This document shows positions 1-8,755 of a stretch of DNA of 64,000 nt, piece after piece. The notes beneath the pieces were generated by a model that had not been told where the DNA came from, did not search any database, and saw only the letters and a list, made by a program, of their open reading frames with translations. The position numbers and the translations under genes were made by a program. This DNA comes from Fuerstiella sp. (GTDB lineage: Bacteria > Planctomycetota > Planctomycetia > Planctomycetales > Planctomycetaceae). Where the stretch lies: positions 124,001 to 188,000 of the forward strand of contig JAQWOH010000007.1 in the NCBI GenBank assembly GCA_029245955.1. Reading direction: 5' to 3'. How positions within the stretch are numbered: the stretch's first letter is position 1; each line of letters opens with the position of its first letter.

Positions 1-722
1 ACAACGGGCTGGCTGCGAAGGTTGCTTAACAGCAACAGCAGTTCGTCGGTCACACGCGCAGGCAGCACGATGGGCAGCCTGGTATGAATTCGCAGACGTT
101 CCACATGTTCAATTTCGTCAAGGCGATGACACAGCGTTTGCAGCCGGTCGTCGCTTAGAATCAGTGGGTCTCCACCACTAAGAATGATTTCAGTGATCGA
201 ACTGTCTTCACGAATTCGCTGCAGGGCAGGCTCCCAGTCGGACATTCGTCGGGGTTCGTCCTGATACGGATATTCCCGTCGAAAACAGTATCGACAATGC
301 ACCGCACACGTGCCGGTCGTGATCAGAAGCGCGCGGCCGTGATACTTGTGCAGCATGCCGGCGGTTGCTCGAGCAGCGGTGTCTTCGACCGGATCCGTTG
401 TGAATCCGACGGCACGTGCTGATTCCCGGCCGGTCGGAAGAACCTGGAGCAGCAAGGGGTCGTCCCTGTTTCCCGGTTCCATTCGCGCCAGGAAGCTATG
501 AGGTACCAGTGTCGGGAATCCCTGCGTGGCCGCTGCCTCAGCCGCGGGCAGCGGTTCCTCCGGAAGTTGCAGTCCTGCCAGTAATTCACGAGAGTCACGA
601 ATTGCTTCAGCAAGCTGGCGTTGCCATGAAGCATGACTGTGTGTTGGTGCGGCGGCGTCCATCGTGGTTGTTTTCTGAGGTTTTGGCTGTCCGGCAGGTG
701 GCGACCTGTCCTGGTGAGCCAT
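1..722 (-). CDS. epmB: EF-P (R)-beta-lysine modification enzyme EpmB, 3' part cut by window edge
   Basis: The reverse strand reads open from the ATG at 722 to the window edge, about 240 residues. It carries the radical SAM cluster motif CAVHCRYC (Cys139, 143, 146) followed by FRREYPYQ, and then ILSGGDPL, which are hallmarks of the lysine 2,3-aminomutase family and of EpmB in particular. EpmB converts L-lysine to (R)-beta-lysine for attachment to elongation factor P. Its target gene, efp, lies divergently next door, which strongly supports this assignment over a catabolic aminomutase. The PLP-binding lysine would lie in the missing C-terminal part. The start is uncertain: Met21 (position 662) places the first conserved Trp at the same distance from the N terminus as in E. 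coli EpmB, and the first 20 residues are Pro/Lys-rich. Confidence 0.9.
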   Translation of the reverse strand, partial: MAHQDRSPPAGQPKPQKTTTMDAAAPTHSHASWQRQLAEAIRDSRELLAGLQLPEEPLPAAEAAATQGFPTLVPHSFLARMEPGNRDDPLLLQVLPTGRESARAVGFTTDPVEDTAARATAGMLHKYHGRALLITTGTCAVHCRYCFRREYPYQDEPRRMSDWEPALQRIREDSSITEIILSGGDPLILSDDRLQTLCHRLDEIEHVERLRIHTRLPIVLPARVTDELLLLLSNLRSQPV

Positions 723-963
723 AACAGTCAGATCTGCCTGGAAGGTCAATTATGACGCATTCGTCGAATCCATTCGATCGCCCTCATTGGAAGACATCAG
801 GATTCACTCTGACGGTCGATTTTGCTATTGTGGTGCTCGTGTATAAGGTCCGAATACAGGATTTCGAGCCGGATACTCATCAAACCCGTTTCATGATACC
901 TCCTGACGAACATTCAGTTGTCATCAGGGACAGCAACAATATCAGAACCAGAAAATCGCACCA

Positions 964-1530
964 ATGGGTACACCGGTTGAGAAGTTGAAGAGGGGCAGCA
1001 AGATCCTGATCAACAACGAGCCTTACGAGTTCATTGAAATCAATTTTGTGAAGCCAGGCAAAGGCCAGGCACTGTATAAGTCGAAACTTCGTAATCTGCT
1101 GAAGGGAGGGATCCTCGATCGAACTTATCGAAGTGGTGAAAGCCTTGATGAAGCAGACGTTCACCGGAATGACGGAGCATACTCGTATCGGGACGGTGAC
1201 AACTTTTATTTTCTGGACAACGATACGTTCGAACAATATGGTCTTCCTGCAACCATCGTCGGAGAACAGATGACGTTCCTGATGGAGGGGGCGGAAGTGC
1301 AGTTGCTGTTCTTTAACGGACAGTTAATCAGCATGACGCCACCTCAGCAAGTGACGATGGAAGTGACGTACACCGAGCCGGCCGCCAAAGGCGACACGGC
1401 CACAAATGTTTCCAAAGGCGCCACTCTGGAATGTGGGGCTGAGGTTCAGGTACCTGCATTTATCAAACAGGGTGACAAGGTCAAAATCGATGTTGAAACT
1501 GGTACGTACCTGGAACGGGTGACCTCCTGA
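964..1530 (+). CDS. efp: Translation elongation factor P
   Basis: This 188-residue protein has the standard three-domain EF-P length. The N-terminal KOW-like domain carries the loop FVKPGKGQA, where Lys33 corresponds to E. coli Lys34, the residue beta-lysylated by EpmA/EpmB. The C-terminal OB domain has the usual conserved stretch (KGDTA, then a Gly/Ala-rich segment and VKIDVETGTYLERV at the end). EF-P binds between the P and E sites and rescues ribosomes stalled on polyproline. The neighbouring divergent epmB makes beta-lysylation of Lys33 very likely. The 241-base gap between the two genes presumably holds both promoters. No clear Shine-Dalgarno precedes the ATG. Confidence 0.97.
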   Translation: MGTPVEKLKRGSKILINNEPYEFIEINFVKPGKGQALYKSKLRNLLKGGILDRTYRSGESLDEADVHRNDGAYSYRDGDNFYFLDNDTFEQYGLPATIVGEQMTFLMEGAEVQLLFFNGQLISMTPPQQVTMEVTYTEPAAKGDTATNVSKGATLECGAEVQVPAFIKQGDKVKIDVETGTYLERVTS

Positions 1531-1608
1531 AACGGGGCTGTTTCCGAATCCGTGCGGACCGGCATGTTTAGTCAGAGCTTTTGCCAGGCGTTTTGAAGGA
1601 GTATCGCG

Positions 1609-1695
1609 ATGGCTGTTCTTGAGGTGGCGTTGTCCGTCTTTGCAACCGGGTTTGCTGTCTGGTCTGTGCGTTCGATGGTAACCGAGAGTTCGTAG
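1609..1695 (+). CDS. Candidate 28-residue hydrophobic small protein
   Basis: A short open frame lies in the 304-base gap between efp and miaB. The ATG at 1609 is preceded by AAGGAG at 1596-1601 with a 7-base spacer, the best Shine-Dalgarno arrangement seen in this part of the window. The predicted peptide starts MAVLEVALSVFATGFAVW and ends with a short polar tail, so it could be one small membrane-spanning segment. I do not recognise a family. The ribosome-binding site and the hydrophobic core are visible; expression and conservation are not. The rest of the gap (1531-1608 and 1696-1867) shows nothing I can name. Confidence 0.3.
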   Translation: MAVLEVALSVFATGFAVWSVRSMVTESS

Positions 1696-1867
1696 GTGAC
1701 CGATGGGGCGTCAGGTCATGTTGTTGCTCACTGCGTGGTGTCGGTCTGCGGCGCATTGATATGAGCCTGCGGCACGTGCCCGGTTTTTTGATGATCATTG
1801 AAAAGAAAACGCTGGAATCCGGCATTCTTGTTCAATGAGTCGTGTTGGGTGGAATTTGATTGTGGAA

Positions 1868-3358
1868 ATGTCGGACCACGCGTCGTCAGAAGCCGGTCAC
1901 AACGGCAAGCTGTATATCGAAACTGTTGGCTGTCAGATGAATATGCTGGACAGTGAGCTTGTTGTTGCTGCTCTGCGCAAGGATGGCTACGAACTGACGG
2001 ACGACCCCAAGTCGGCTGACACACTGCTGTTCAACACTTGCAGCGTTCGGGAAAACGCCGAACATAAGATCTATAGTTCGCTGGGGCGTTTGAAGTATGC
2101 GAAGAGAACGAAGCCGCAGAAAATCATCGGTGTGATGGGCTGCATGGCTCAGAAGGATCAGGATCTGATCTTTAAACGAGCACCTCATGTGGATCTGGTG
2201 GTCGGCACCGGGCAACTGGCTGAAATTCCGCGGCTGATCCAGGAAACACGCTCCACTGCCAAACGCCGGCAGCAGAAGGCCGTCAGTCTTGGTCGGCGCG
2301 ACGGATCAGTGGCCGCCGTTTCCAGCAGCTTTCAAAGTTACGATCCGCTGCGTGACCCGGAGATGCGCCCCACGCCGTTTCAGGCGTTTGTTCGCATCAT
2401 GATTGGTTGCGACAAGTTCTGCACCTACTGTGTTGTTCCGACAACACGTGGGCCGGAACAAAGCCGGCCTCCGTCGCAGATTTTGAATGAAGTGCGGGTC
2501 CTTGCGGATCAGGGCGTAAAGGAAGTGTGCCTGCTGGGGCAGACCGTAAACAGCTATAAACACACGGAAGACGGACGACTGAACCGTCTTTCTGATCTGA
2601 TGTACGGTATCAACGAGATCGCAGGCATTGAACGCCTCCGTTTTGTTACCAGCTACCCCAAAGACATGACCGATGACCTGCTGCAGGCAGTGCGGGATTT
2701 GTCGAAGGCTGTCAAGTATCTGCATGTACCGCTGCAGCACGGCTGCGATGAACAGCTGCGCCTGATGAAACGCGGCTACACAGTGGATGATTATCGGCAG
2801 ATGATGCGTCGCATTCACGAGATCGTTCCCAACTGCAGTGTATCCAGCGACTTCATTGTCGGCTTCAGCGGTGAGAGCGAAGAGGCTCATCAGCTCAGCA
2901 TGGAGGCGATTCGGGAGTATCGGTTCAAGAACAGCTTCATTTTTAAGTACAGCGAACGCGAAGGCACAAAGGCGGCCGCATTGCTGCCGGACGATATCCC
3001 GGAAGAAACGAAGAAGCGCCGTAATAACGAAATGCTGGCGGTTCAGAATGAGGTCAGTGAAGAAGACAACGCAGAGTTCATTGGGCGTCAGGTGAATGTA
3101 CTTGTTGAGGGCCCCAGCAAATCTGCAGCAAAGAAGACGGCTCGTGGCGAAGAGGTTGTGGCCGGCGACCCGCTCGCAACACAGCTGATGGGACGTTCCG
3201 AATGTGACCGTATCGTTGTCTTTGACGGAAATCCACGACTGATCGGTTCGACTGCTCATGTTGAAGTCCGCGACTGCACAGGGACAACGCTGATCGGGTC
3301 GATTGTCACTCGACAGATTCAGCATGGTTCCGAGGGGCTGCTGCCGATCGTTTCGTGA
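1868..3358 (+). CDS. miaB: tRNA-2-methylthio-N6-dimethylallyladenosine synthase MiaB
   Basis: This methylthiotransferase adds the 2-methylthio group to i6A37 of tRNAs that read UNN codons. The N-terminal UPF0004 domain has three cysteines for the auxiliary cluster (TVGCQMN, NTCSVREN, MGCMAQ). The radical SAM motif CDKFCTYC lies near residue 181. The C terminus has a TRAM domain. The length of about 496 residues is in the normal range. I prefer the ATG at 1868 because the conserved LYIETVGCQMN follows after 14 residues; an in-frame ATG at 1835 would add 11 residues unlike the family. MtaB or RimO are less likely because TVGCQMNxxDSE and the VVPTTRGPEQSR context fit MiaB. Confidence 0.95.
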   Translation: MSDHASSEAGHNGKLYIETVGCQMNMLDSELVVAALRKDGYELTDDPKSADTLLFNTCSVRENAEHKIYSSLGRLKYAKRTKPQKIIGVMGCMAQKDQDLIFKRAPHVDLVVGTGQLAEIPRLIQETRSTAKRRQQKAVSLGRRDGSVAAVSSSFQSYDPLRDPEMRPTPFQAFVRIMIGCDKFCTYCVVPTTRGPEQSRPPSQILNEVRVLADQGVKEVCLLGQTVNSYKHTEDGRLNRLSDLMYGINEIAGIERLRFVTSYPKDMTDDLLQAVRDLSKAVKYLHVPLQHGCDEQLRLMKRGYTVDDYRQMMRRIHEIVPNCSVSSDFIVGFSGESEEAHQLSMEAIREYRFKNSFIFKYSEREGTKAAALLPDDIPEETKKRRNNEMLAVQNEVSEEDNAEFIGRQVNVLVEGPSKSAAKKTARGEEVVAGDPLATQLMGRSECDRIVVFDGNPRLIGSTAHVEVRDCTGTTLIGSIVTRQIQHGSEGLLPIVS

Positions 3359-3378
3359 GCCGTTCTGCTGAACTGAAA

Positions 3379-4293
3379 TCAAACCTGCGTCTGCGAAATA
3401 AGCAATTCTGCATTCTGACAGAGTACGGCGGACATTTCGGGTTCTGTGAGTTCGGATTCGTACACCTTGATCATCGCGGATTCGTAAATCAGAAACGGCG
3501 CATGCGTCCCAAAGACAACTCGGTCTGCCGGAAGTGTACGCATCACACGAGCGACGCCATCCGTGGCGTTAACTCGTGAAATGTCGAAGTAGATACCGGG
3601 AGTCTTCACCAGAGAGGTAAATGTCGTACCGGTAGCTTTGTGGTTCAGAATCACCAGTTTGACGGTCGGTATCTGCCGGACGATCTCGGCAAGCGGCGTC
3701 AGGTCAACATCAGCAATGTGCAGCAACGTGGACTGTGTCCGTTGATCTTCCATTGCCGCGACCAGTTGAACGACCAGATGTCGTTCCGATGCGAGTCGCA
3801 GAAGTCTTGCGAATTCGGGGATATCAAGTGTGTACCCGTGATAATTCGGGTGCAGACGGATGCCGGGCATGTGATGTTCTTCAGCACACCGTCGCAGATC
3901 TTCCTCCCAGTCCGGGAGCGTCGGATTGACGGTCCCGAACGGGATAAGTACGTCACGCCCATGTCGACGACACTCTTCGGCCAGTCGAGAGTTGACGCCC
4001 GCAATGTCGCGATGCAGCAAGCCTTCGAAGCTGCCAGCCCATGCCTGATGAATTCCCCGGGAACGAAGTTTGCCCGTCAAGGCATCTGTTTCGCTCAACG
4101 GCAAACGGCGAAACGGCCATTGAAACAGACTGACGTTTGTATCAATGACTCGTCTAACCTGCTCATTGGCGGCTCGTTGCATCCGGGGTGCGGCCGCTGG
4201 AACGTTTTCCGCAGTCACAGCGGTGTGCAAGCCTGCCGCTACCGCTCCTGCAAGTGTCCCGCCAAGTAACTCGCGACGATCAAACTTCTGCAT
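3379..4293 (-). CDS. Tat-exported amidohydrolase family protein
   Basis: This 304-residue protein opens with a twin-arginine leader (FDRRELLGG, then an Ala/Gly-rich hydrophobic stretch), so folded export to the periplasm is predicted. The mature part resembles the amidohydrolase 2 superfamily (TIM-barrel): RRVIDTNVSLFQWPF at the start of the barrel, GIRLHPNYHGY in the middle, and a closing RVVFGTHAPFL. The usual N-terminal HxH metal motif reads DTN here, so metal binding may differ from standard members. The substrate cannot be told. The gene converges on miaB with only 20 bases between the stop codons. Confidence 0.7.
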   Translation of the reverse strand: MQKFDRRELLGGTLAGAVAAGLHTAVTAENVPAAAPRMQRAANEQVRRVIDTNVSLFQWPFRRLPLSETDALTGKLRSRGIHQAWAGSFEGLLHRDIAGVNSRLAEECRRHGRDVLIPFGTVNPTLPDWEEDLRRCAEEHHMPGIRLHPNYHGYTLDIPEFARLLRLASERHLVVQLVAAMEDQRTQSTLLHIADVDLTPLAEIVRQIPTVKLVILNHKATGTTFTSLVKTPGIYFDISRVNATDGVARVMRTLPADRVVFGTHAPFLIYESAMIKVYESELTEPEMSAVLCQNAELLISQTQV

Positions 4294-4422
4294 ACCCTGC
4301 CTTCTGGCAAATCCGGTCGAGAACGAACACCTTCACGGGCGAGGTGAAGCTGCGGACAGGCCGGAAGTGTAGCACGCATTACGAACGATCACAGCGGAGT
4401 CTATCGTCGATCCTGACGATCA

Positions 4423-5715
4423 TTAGTCCGGATACACAGCCCTGGCCGTGGAACTCGGCGGTGGATCTGTCGGGACGGTAGGAATGGCTGCGGCAGCGGG
4501 CTGTCCCTGACTGGTTCCGGAAACGGTCTGAATGGCAACGGACGGAAGTTCGCGAGCTGGGGTGACCGGGGCCGCCGGTATTCGTCGTTGGTGTTGTGGA
4601 GAGGCCTGAACAACCGAGCCAGGAGTTTTCGGGAAGCTTCTTATTGTCGTGATGACGCGTTTGTCCTGTTCCACAGTGTTTCCGGTGTCGGTGAGCACGG
4701 CCAGATTCAGATACCGTGTTCTCCGCAGTTCCAGTGGCAATCCGGTGATGCGGTCAACGATACACGAACCAAAACTCTGGCCGCCCTTGATTTTGACCTT
4801 TGCTGTCTGTCCGTTCCGTGAATCCGTGTACGTTTCCCCTGAGGCGATCCGTCCCGTGATATCGATTTCCGCAGTCTGCTGATTCAGAGCGACCAGTCGA
4901 TAAGTGGAAGACATGTAAACCGGCACAGGCTGCATCAGGCGGCGTTCCCTGCTCCAGACATCGCCCGGCCCCACACGGGTGGCAGATTCGGGATCGACAG
5001 AATTGTCATAGGGCAGCAGGCCGATCGCGTCGTCGACAAAGTTTGCGACTCCATCATCACCAAATCGTGATGCGATTTCGCCCAGCAGCAACTGTCGGCG
5101 TTCCACGGGGATCTGTTGAACGCAGCGTTCCAGAAACTGCTCGTAGCCGACCAGTGCGCGGATTCTGTTATTACGGCCCAGCCAGAACGAAAATCCATTG
5201 TTGACCATGCCGGCATACGGAACGACTGCCTCGGGAACGGCACCCTGATGTGCATCTGAGTCAAACATTATGCGGTGCCCGCTGACGTCGTGTTCGTACA
5301 CGACGCGCACGTAGCGGACATTCATCAGAATCGCCTCTTCTTTGACCTCGTCCACATGAATGACCATGTGCAGGTCGAGTCGGGTCTGAGCTGTTGCGGA
5401 GAACTGTGCCGGCTTCTGAACCAGTGACTGCTCGATTGTCTTCAGCAGTGGGAAACGATCCCCAGTCTGCAGCCGCAACTCAAGACGCTCCGCTGAGGCG
5501 GTCTTGGTAACGGGCGACACGGGATTCGCGGGGGTTGCCCGTTCGTCCGTTTTGCCGCCGCCAAGATCAGCCAGAAGACTGTCAACCAGTCCGGCCTCGT
5601 TCTCTGATTCACTGCTGGTCACTGACTGCGACTGACCGCAACCCATACAGAAAACGCTGGAAATCAGGAAATTGATGACGAAAGACGGTCGGTAATTGAA
5701 CATAGTCCGTTCCAT
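4423..5715 (-). CDS. Uncharacterised secreted lipoprotein
   Basis: The protein has 430 residues. A short hydrophobic leader ends in VFCMGC, a loose lipobox, so lipid attachment at that Cys is plausible. The linker is Ser/Glu/Pro-rich. The central region (about residues 75-340) has alternating beta-type segments with no catalytic motif that I recognise. The tail is Pro/Ala/Thr-rich and low in complexity, ending near PPPSSTARAVYPD. A second in-frame ATG at 5703 could be the start. It may belong to one of the planctomycete domain-of-unknown-function lipoprotein families. It is divergent from the radical SAM gene at 5857. Confidence 0.6.
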   Translation of the reverse strand: MERTMFNYRPSFVINFLISSVFCMGCGQSQSVTSSESENEAGLVDSLLADLGGGKTDERATPANPVSPVTKTASAERLELRLQTGDRFPLLKTIEQSLVQKPAQFSATAQTRLDLHMVIHVDEVKEEAILMNVRYVRVVYEHDVSGHRIMFDSDAHQGAVPEAVVPYAGMVNNGFSFWLGRNNRIRALVGYEQFLERCVQQIPVERRQLLLGEIASRFGDDGVANFVDDAIGLLPYDNSVDPESATRVGPGDVWSRERRLMQPVPVYMSSTYRLVALNQQTAEIDITGRIASGETYTDSRNGQTAKVKIKGGQSFGSCIVDRITGLPLELRRTRYLNLAVLTDTGNTVEQDKRVITTIRSFPKTPGSVVQASPQHQRRIPAAPVTPARELPSVAIQTVSGTSQGQPAAAAIPTVPTDPPPSSTARAVYPD

Positions 5716-5856
5716 CCGTGGAATGTGCGAACGAGATCTGGATTCTGGCTGGTCAAATTCGAATAGTGCCGCAAAATATCAACCGTCCCCCCGCAACGTA
5801 AACACGAACCCGTCCCTGCCTGTCCTTCCGCACAGGACTTAGATCCTTCTAGTCAA

Positions 5857-6735
5857 ATGATGCCCGATCAATCAGCAGAATCTGCCGAAGCACGGCTGTT
5901 TCAACAACACAGTCGGCTGTTCGAAACCAACAGGTTCGTATACCCCGTTGTTTCCCGTCGTAGTCAGGGAGTGTCTGTCGGTATTAATCTTAACCCCGAC
6001 AAAGTCTGCAATTTTGACTGTGTCTACTGCCAGGTCGATCGTCGTAGTAACTCAGAAACCCGGTTTGTCGAAACCGATCAACTGCTCGCCGAACTCACCT
6101 CAGTGCTGCAGTCTGTGGCGTCCGGTGATCTGTTTCGGCAGCCTCAGTTTGCTTGCACGCCGCATCATCTGCGGCGATTGAACGACATCGCGTTTTCCGG
6201 GGATGGAGAACCGACGACGTTTCGTAACTTCGATGAAATTATTGCTCAGGCGGCAGGCGTCAGACGGAAACTCGTGGATGACCAGGTGAAAATGGTGCTG
6301 ATCACGAATGCCTCAATGCTTCATCGCGAACATGTTGGTCGAGGTTTGCGGCTGCTGGACGAAAATAACGGTCAAATCTGGGCGAAGCTGGAGGCGGGTA
6401 CGGAGAAATACTTCAAACGGGTCGAACGCACCACCGTTCCGTTTCAGCGCATTCTGGACAACATCACGGCGGCCGCCATTGACCGACCTCTGGTGGTTCA
6501 GAGTCTGTTCATGAACCTGAGCGGAGAACCGCCGCCTGCGTCGGAAATCGATGCCTTCTGCCAGCGTCTGCGTGATATCACAGCGTCCGGAGGCCAACTG
6601 GAAATGATTCAGGTTTATACGGTGGCTCGGCAGCCGGCCGAGTCATTCGTCAGTCCGCTGACGGAACTTCAGCTGCGGCATATCGCTGACACACTCGAGT
6701 CAACGACGGGATTGAAGGCGGCCGTGTTTTCTTGA
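5857..6735 (+). CDS. Radical SAM protein of the COG0731 (TYW1-like) type
   Basis: The protein is 292 residues long. The radical SAM cluster motif CNFDCVYC is at residues 51-58, preceded by SVGINLNPDKV. Later motifs include FSGDGEPTT (the GGE-like SAM-binding segment) and KLEAGTEKYFKRV, both typical of the small bacterial COG0731 group related to wybutosine synthase TYW1. Members are often annotated as Fe-S oxidoreductases with unknown bacterial substrates. Two consecutive ATG codons are present at the start. The TGA stop at 6733-6735 coincides with the left end of the IS element, so the insertion reached exactly to the 3' end of this gene. Confidence 0.8.
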   Translation: MMPDQSAESAEARLFQQHSRLFETNRFVYPVVSRRSQGVSVGINLNPDKVCNFDCVYCQVDRRSNSETRFVETDQLLAELTSVLQSVASGDLFRQPQFACTPHHLRRLNDIAFSGDGEPTTFRNFDEIIAQAAGVRRKLVDDQVKMVLITNASMLHREHVGRGLRLLDENNGQIWAKLEAGTEKYFKRVERTTVPFQRILDNITAAAIDRPLVVQSLFMNLSGEPPPASEIDAFCQRLRDITASGGQLEMIQVYTVARQPAESFVSPLTELQLRHIADTLESTTGLKAAVFS

Positions 6736-6756
6736 TCCCGCATTTCCCATTTGACT
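6735..6756 (+). repeat. Left terminal inverted repeat of the IS1380 element
   Basis: The core ATTTCCCAT at 6742-6750 is shared with the right end. Together with the flanking bases it pairs at 18 of 22 positions. It begins on the last base of the upstream radical SAM stop codon. Confidence 0.75.
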
Positions 6757-6864
6757 CCCTGCGTTTTGGCATAAGGTTTGCGCCAGCCCTTCAAAACAAG
6801 GGTATTCTGGCAAATCATGCTAAGGTGACAGGGGAACCCAATAGGTGATGCCAAAAAGGACGAT

Positions 6865-8187
6865 TTGCGGGTTGGTTTTGACAGTCGCTTGAAGCTGAAG
6901 TTTTGCGGCAGCAAGGTCACAACGGATGCCGGTATGTTAGCCTGCCGCGAACTCGACGAGGCGTTGGGACTCTCCGAAATGGGCGCAGACCTTCTGCATG
7001 ATTCACGCCTCGGTCAGAACAAACAGCACCAGTTGTTGCCGCTGCTGCGGCAGTCGATTTACAGTCGCCTGGTCGGTTATGAAGATGTCAACGACGCCGA
7101 GCGTTTGTGCGTCGACCCCGCCATGAGACACGTGGTTGGTGGAAGGGCCAGCCAACCAGAGCAGCAAGCGGCGTCGAGTAGCGAGGTCGGCCGATTCGAG
7201 ACCGGGACGCTCAGCAGCAAACGCAACCTGACGGCCTTGATGAATCTCTCCGGCCGGTAGATCGACAAGGTTCATCGGCATAGACCGCTTCGTGAATTGA
7301 TTCTCGACCTGGATAGTTCCGTGAGCGAGACCTACGGTCGGCAACAGAGCACGGCTTACAACGGACACTTCGAGTGCCCGTGCTACCATCCGCTGTTCCT
7401 CTTCAACCAGTTCGGCGATTTGGAAAGCGCCATGCTGCGGCGTGGTAATCACACCAGTGCTAAGTTCTGGCGGAAGGTGCTGCTGCCGGTGATCGAGCGG
7501 TATCGTGGCGACGACATCCCCAAGTGCTTTCGGGGCGATGCGGCCTTTGACATTCCAGGACTGTACCGATTGCTGGAGCAGGAGGGCTACGGGTACACCA
7601 TCCGCATCAAGTCCAACGCCGTGCTGGAACGGGAAATCGAGCATCTGCTGCCCCGCCCCGTCGGTCGTCCCTCGCAGAAGTCGAAGGTCTTTTATCATAG
7701 CTTTCACTACCAAGCCAAGTCGTGGCAGCGCTCCCGGCGCGTGGTCGCCAAGATCGAATGGCACGCGGGTGAGTTGTTCCCGCGCGTGGGGTTCATCGTG
7801 ACCAACCTGAGCAAGCACTCGAAGAACGTCGTGAAGTTCTACAACGGTCGCGGTACGGCCGGGCAGTGGATCAAGGAAGGGAAGAACGCCGTCAAATGGA
7901 CGAAGCTGTCCTGCCGCACGTTCAAGGACAACCCGGCTCGTTTACAGTTGTTCGCGTTCGCCTACAACCTGGGCAACTTCCTGCGGCGGTTGGCGTTACC
8001 GAAACCAGTGCAGCATCGGTCGCTGACGACGCTGCGGGAAAAACTCGTGAAGATCGGGGCCAGGGTGATGCGGCACGCCAAGTATGTCACGTGCCAACTG
8101 GCCGAGGTGGCCGTGCCACGGCGACTGTTCGCGGCCATTCTCGACCGTATTGCGCGGCTGGCACTGCCGCCACCGCTGGTGGAGTGA
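6865..8187 (+). pseudogene. IS1380-family DDE transposase interrupted by an amber codon
   Basis: Two segments lie in the same frame: 6865-7260 (from a TTG) and 7261-8187. They are separated only by TAG at 7258-7260. Joined, they give one transposase of about 440 residues with family hallmarks: FDSRLKLKFCGSKVTTDAG at the N terminus, LDLDSSVSETYG with the first catalytic Asp, NGHFECPCYHPLFLFNQFG, and KWTKLSCRTFKDNPARLQL near the end. In related transposases the interrupted spot reads LSGRWID, so the TAG is a one-base change from TGG (Trp). The N terminus is also uncertain: an ATG at 6848 encodes MPKRTI in a different frame, hinting at a second small lesion. Confidence 0.85.
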
Positions 8188-8398
8188 CGTGACTCGGGAG
8201 CGGAACAAAGAGTGGAAAACGAGGTTCCCGGCGGAGAGGCTCTGCGCAGAACCAGCGTTCGCCGCTGAAAAACGACTCGATGGGGACCGAGTCGTGGTCC
8301 CCAGCAGCGGGCAGAAGAAAAAATGGAAAAAAATGATAGACACCGGGGGGCGATGTTACGACGTCGAACGGTTTAGGCCTGGAGCGGTTCCAGGCTCA

Positions 8399-8420
8399 AC
8401 TCATATGGGAAATCCCGGAT
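8399..8420 (-). repeat. Right terminal inverted repeat of the IS1380 element
   Basis: On the reverse strand this reads ATCCGGGATTTCCCATATG plus three bases and matches the left end at 18 of 22 positions. Confidence 0.75.
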
Positions 8421-8755
8421 AAGAACACTGGCCAAGCCAGTGGCACAACTCCTCCCCGGACGACTGACGTAGCTCTATACGTATTCGCGGTTCTAATTAA
8501 GCCAGGATACGGGATCGGGTATTTGCCGTCAGCCTTGGCTTTCAGAGGCGATTCAGACTACGGTCAATCGTTTCGAACGGAAGTCTGTGGCACTCCGTCC
8601 ACGCACGTCTTCCCAGATTGCCAGCACCACCCCGTCGCGTTCGACCGGGAAACAGACTGGATGCCGCAATTTGCAGAAAACCGAAATAAAGCACGGAACA
8701 GTCGCGATGAAAAACGTATCTCGGGCAGACATCATTTTCCCGGGGGGCAGCCAAC
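8421..8755. other. Intergenic region between the IS element and the DUF1559 gene
   Basis: These 335 bases contain no coding frame with recognisable protein features on either strand and no strong hairpin. They probably hold the promoter of the gene at 8756. Confidence 0.5.

Larger units (their letters stand above)
6735..8420 (+). mobile_element. IS1380-family insertion sequence (about 1.69 kb), probably inactive
   Basis: The element is bounded by imperfect inverted repeats at 6735-6756 and 8399-8420 that match at 18 of 22 positions around a shared core ATTTCCCAT. Between them is one transposase frame of the IS1380 type, interrupted by a stop codon. The length fits the family. I see no matching target duplication on either side, so it may be an old insertion or the true end may be shifted by a base or two. 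About 210 bases between the transposase stop and the right end hold no recognisable gene. Confidence 0.85.

Noticed and set aside
2306-3382. 358-residue open frame on the reverse strand inside miaB
   Set aside because: It is a shadow of the real gene: no family motifs, and miaB has strong codon and motif support over the same bases.
7258-7260. TAG as a read-through or pyrrolysine codon
   Set aside because: The position is a simple TGG to TAG change in a mobile-element gene, and no read-through context or Pyl system is visible.
7003-7818. 271-residue reverse-strand open frame across the transposase
   Set aside because: It spans the amber codon in the other strand and lacks protein features; the IS1380 motifs lie on the + strand.
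6730-8426. Target-site duplication around the IS element
   Set aside because: The flanking bases (TCTTG on the left, AAGAA on the right) are not direct repeats.
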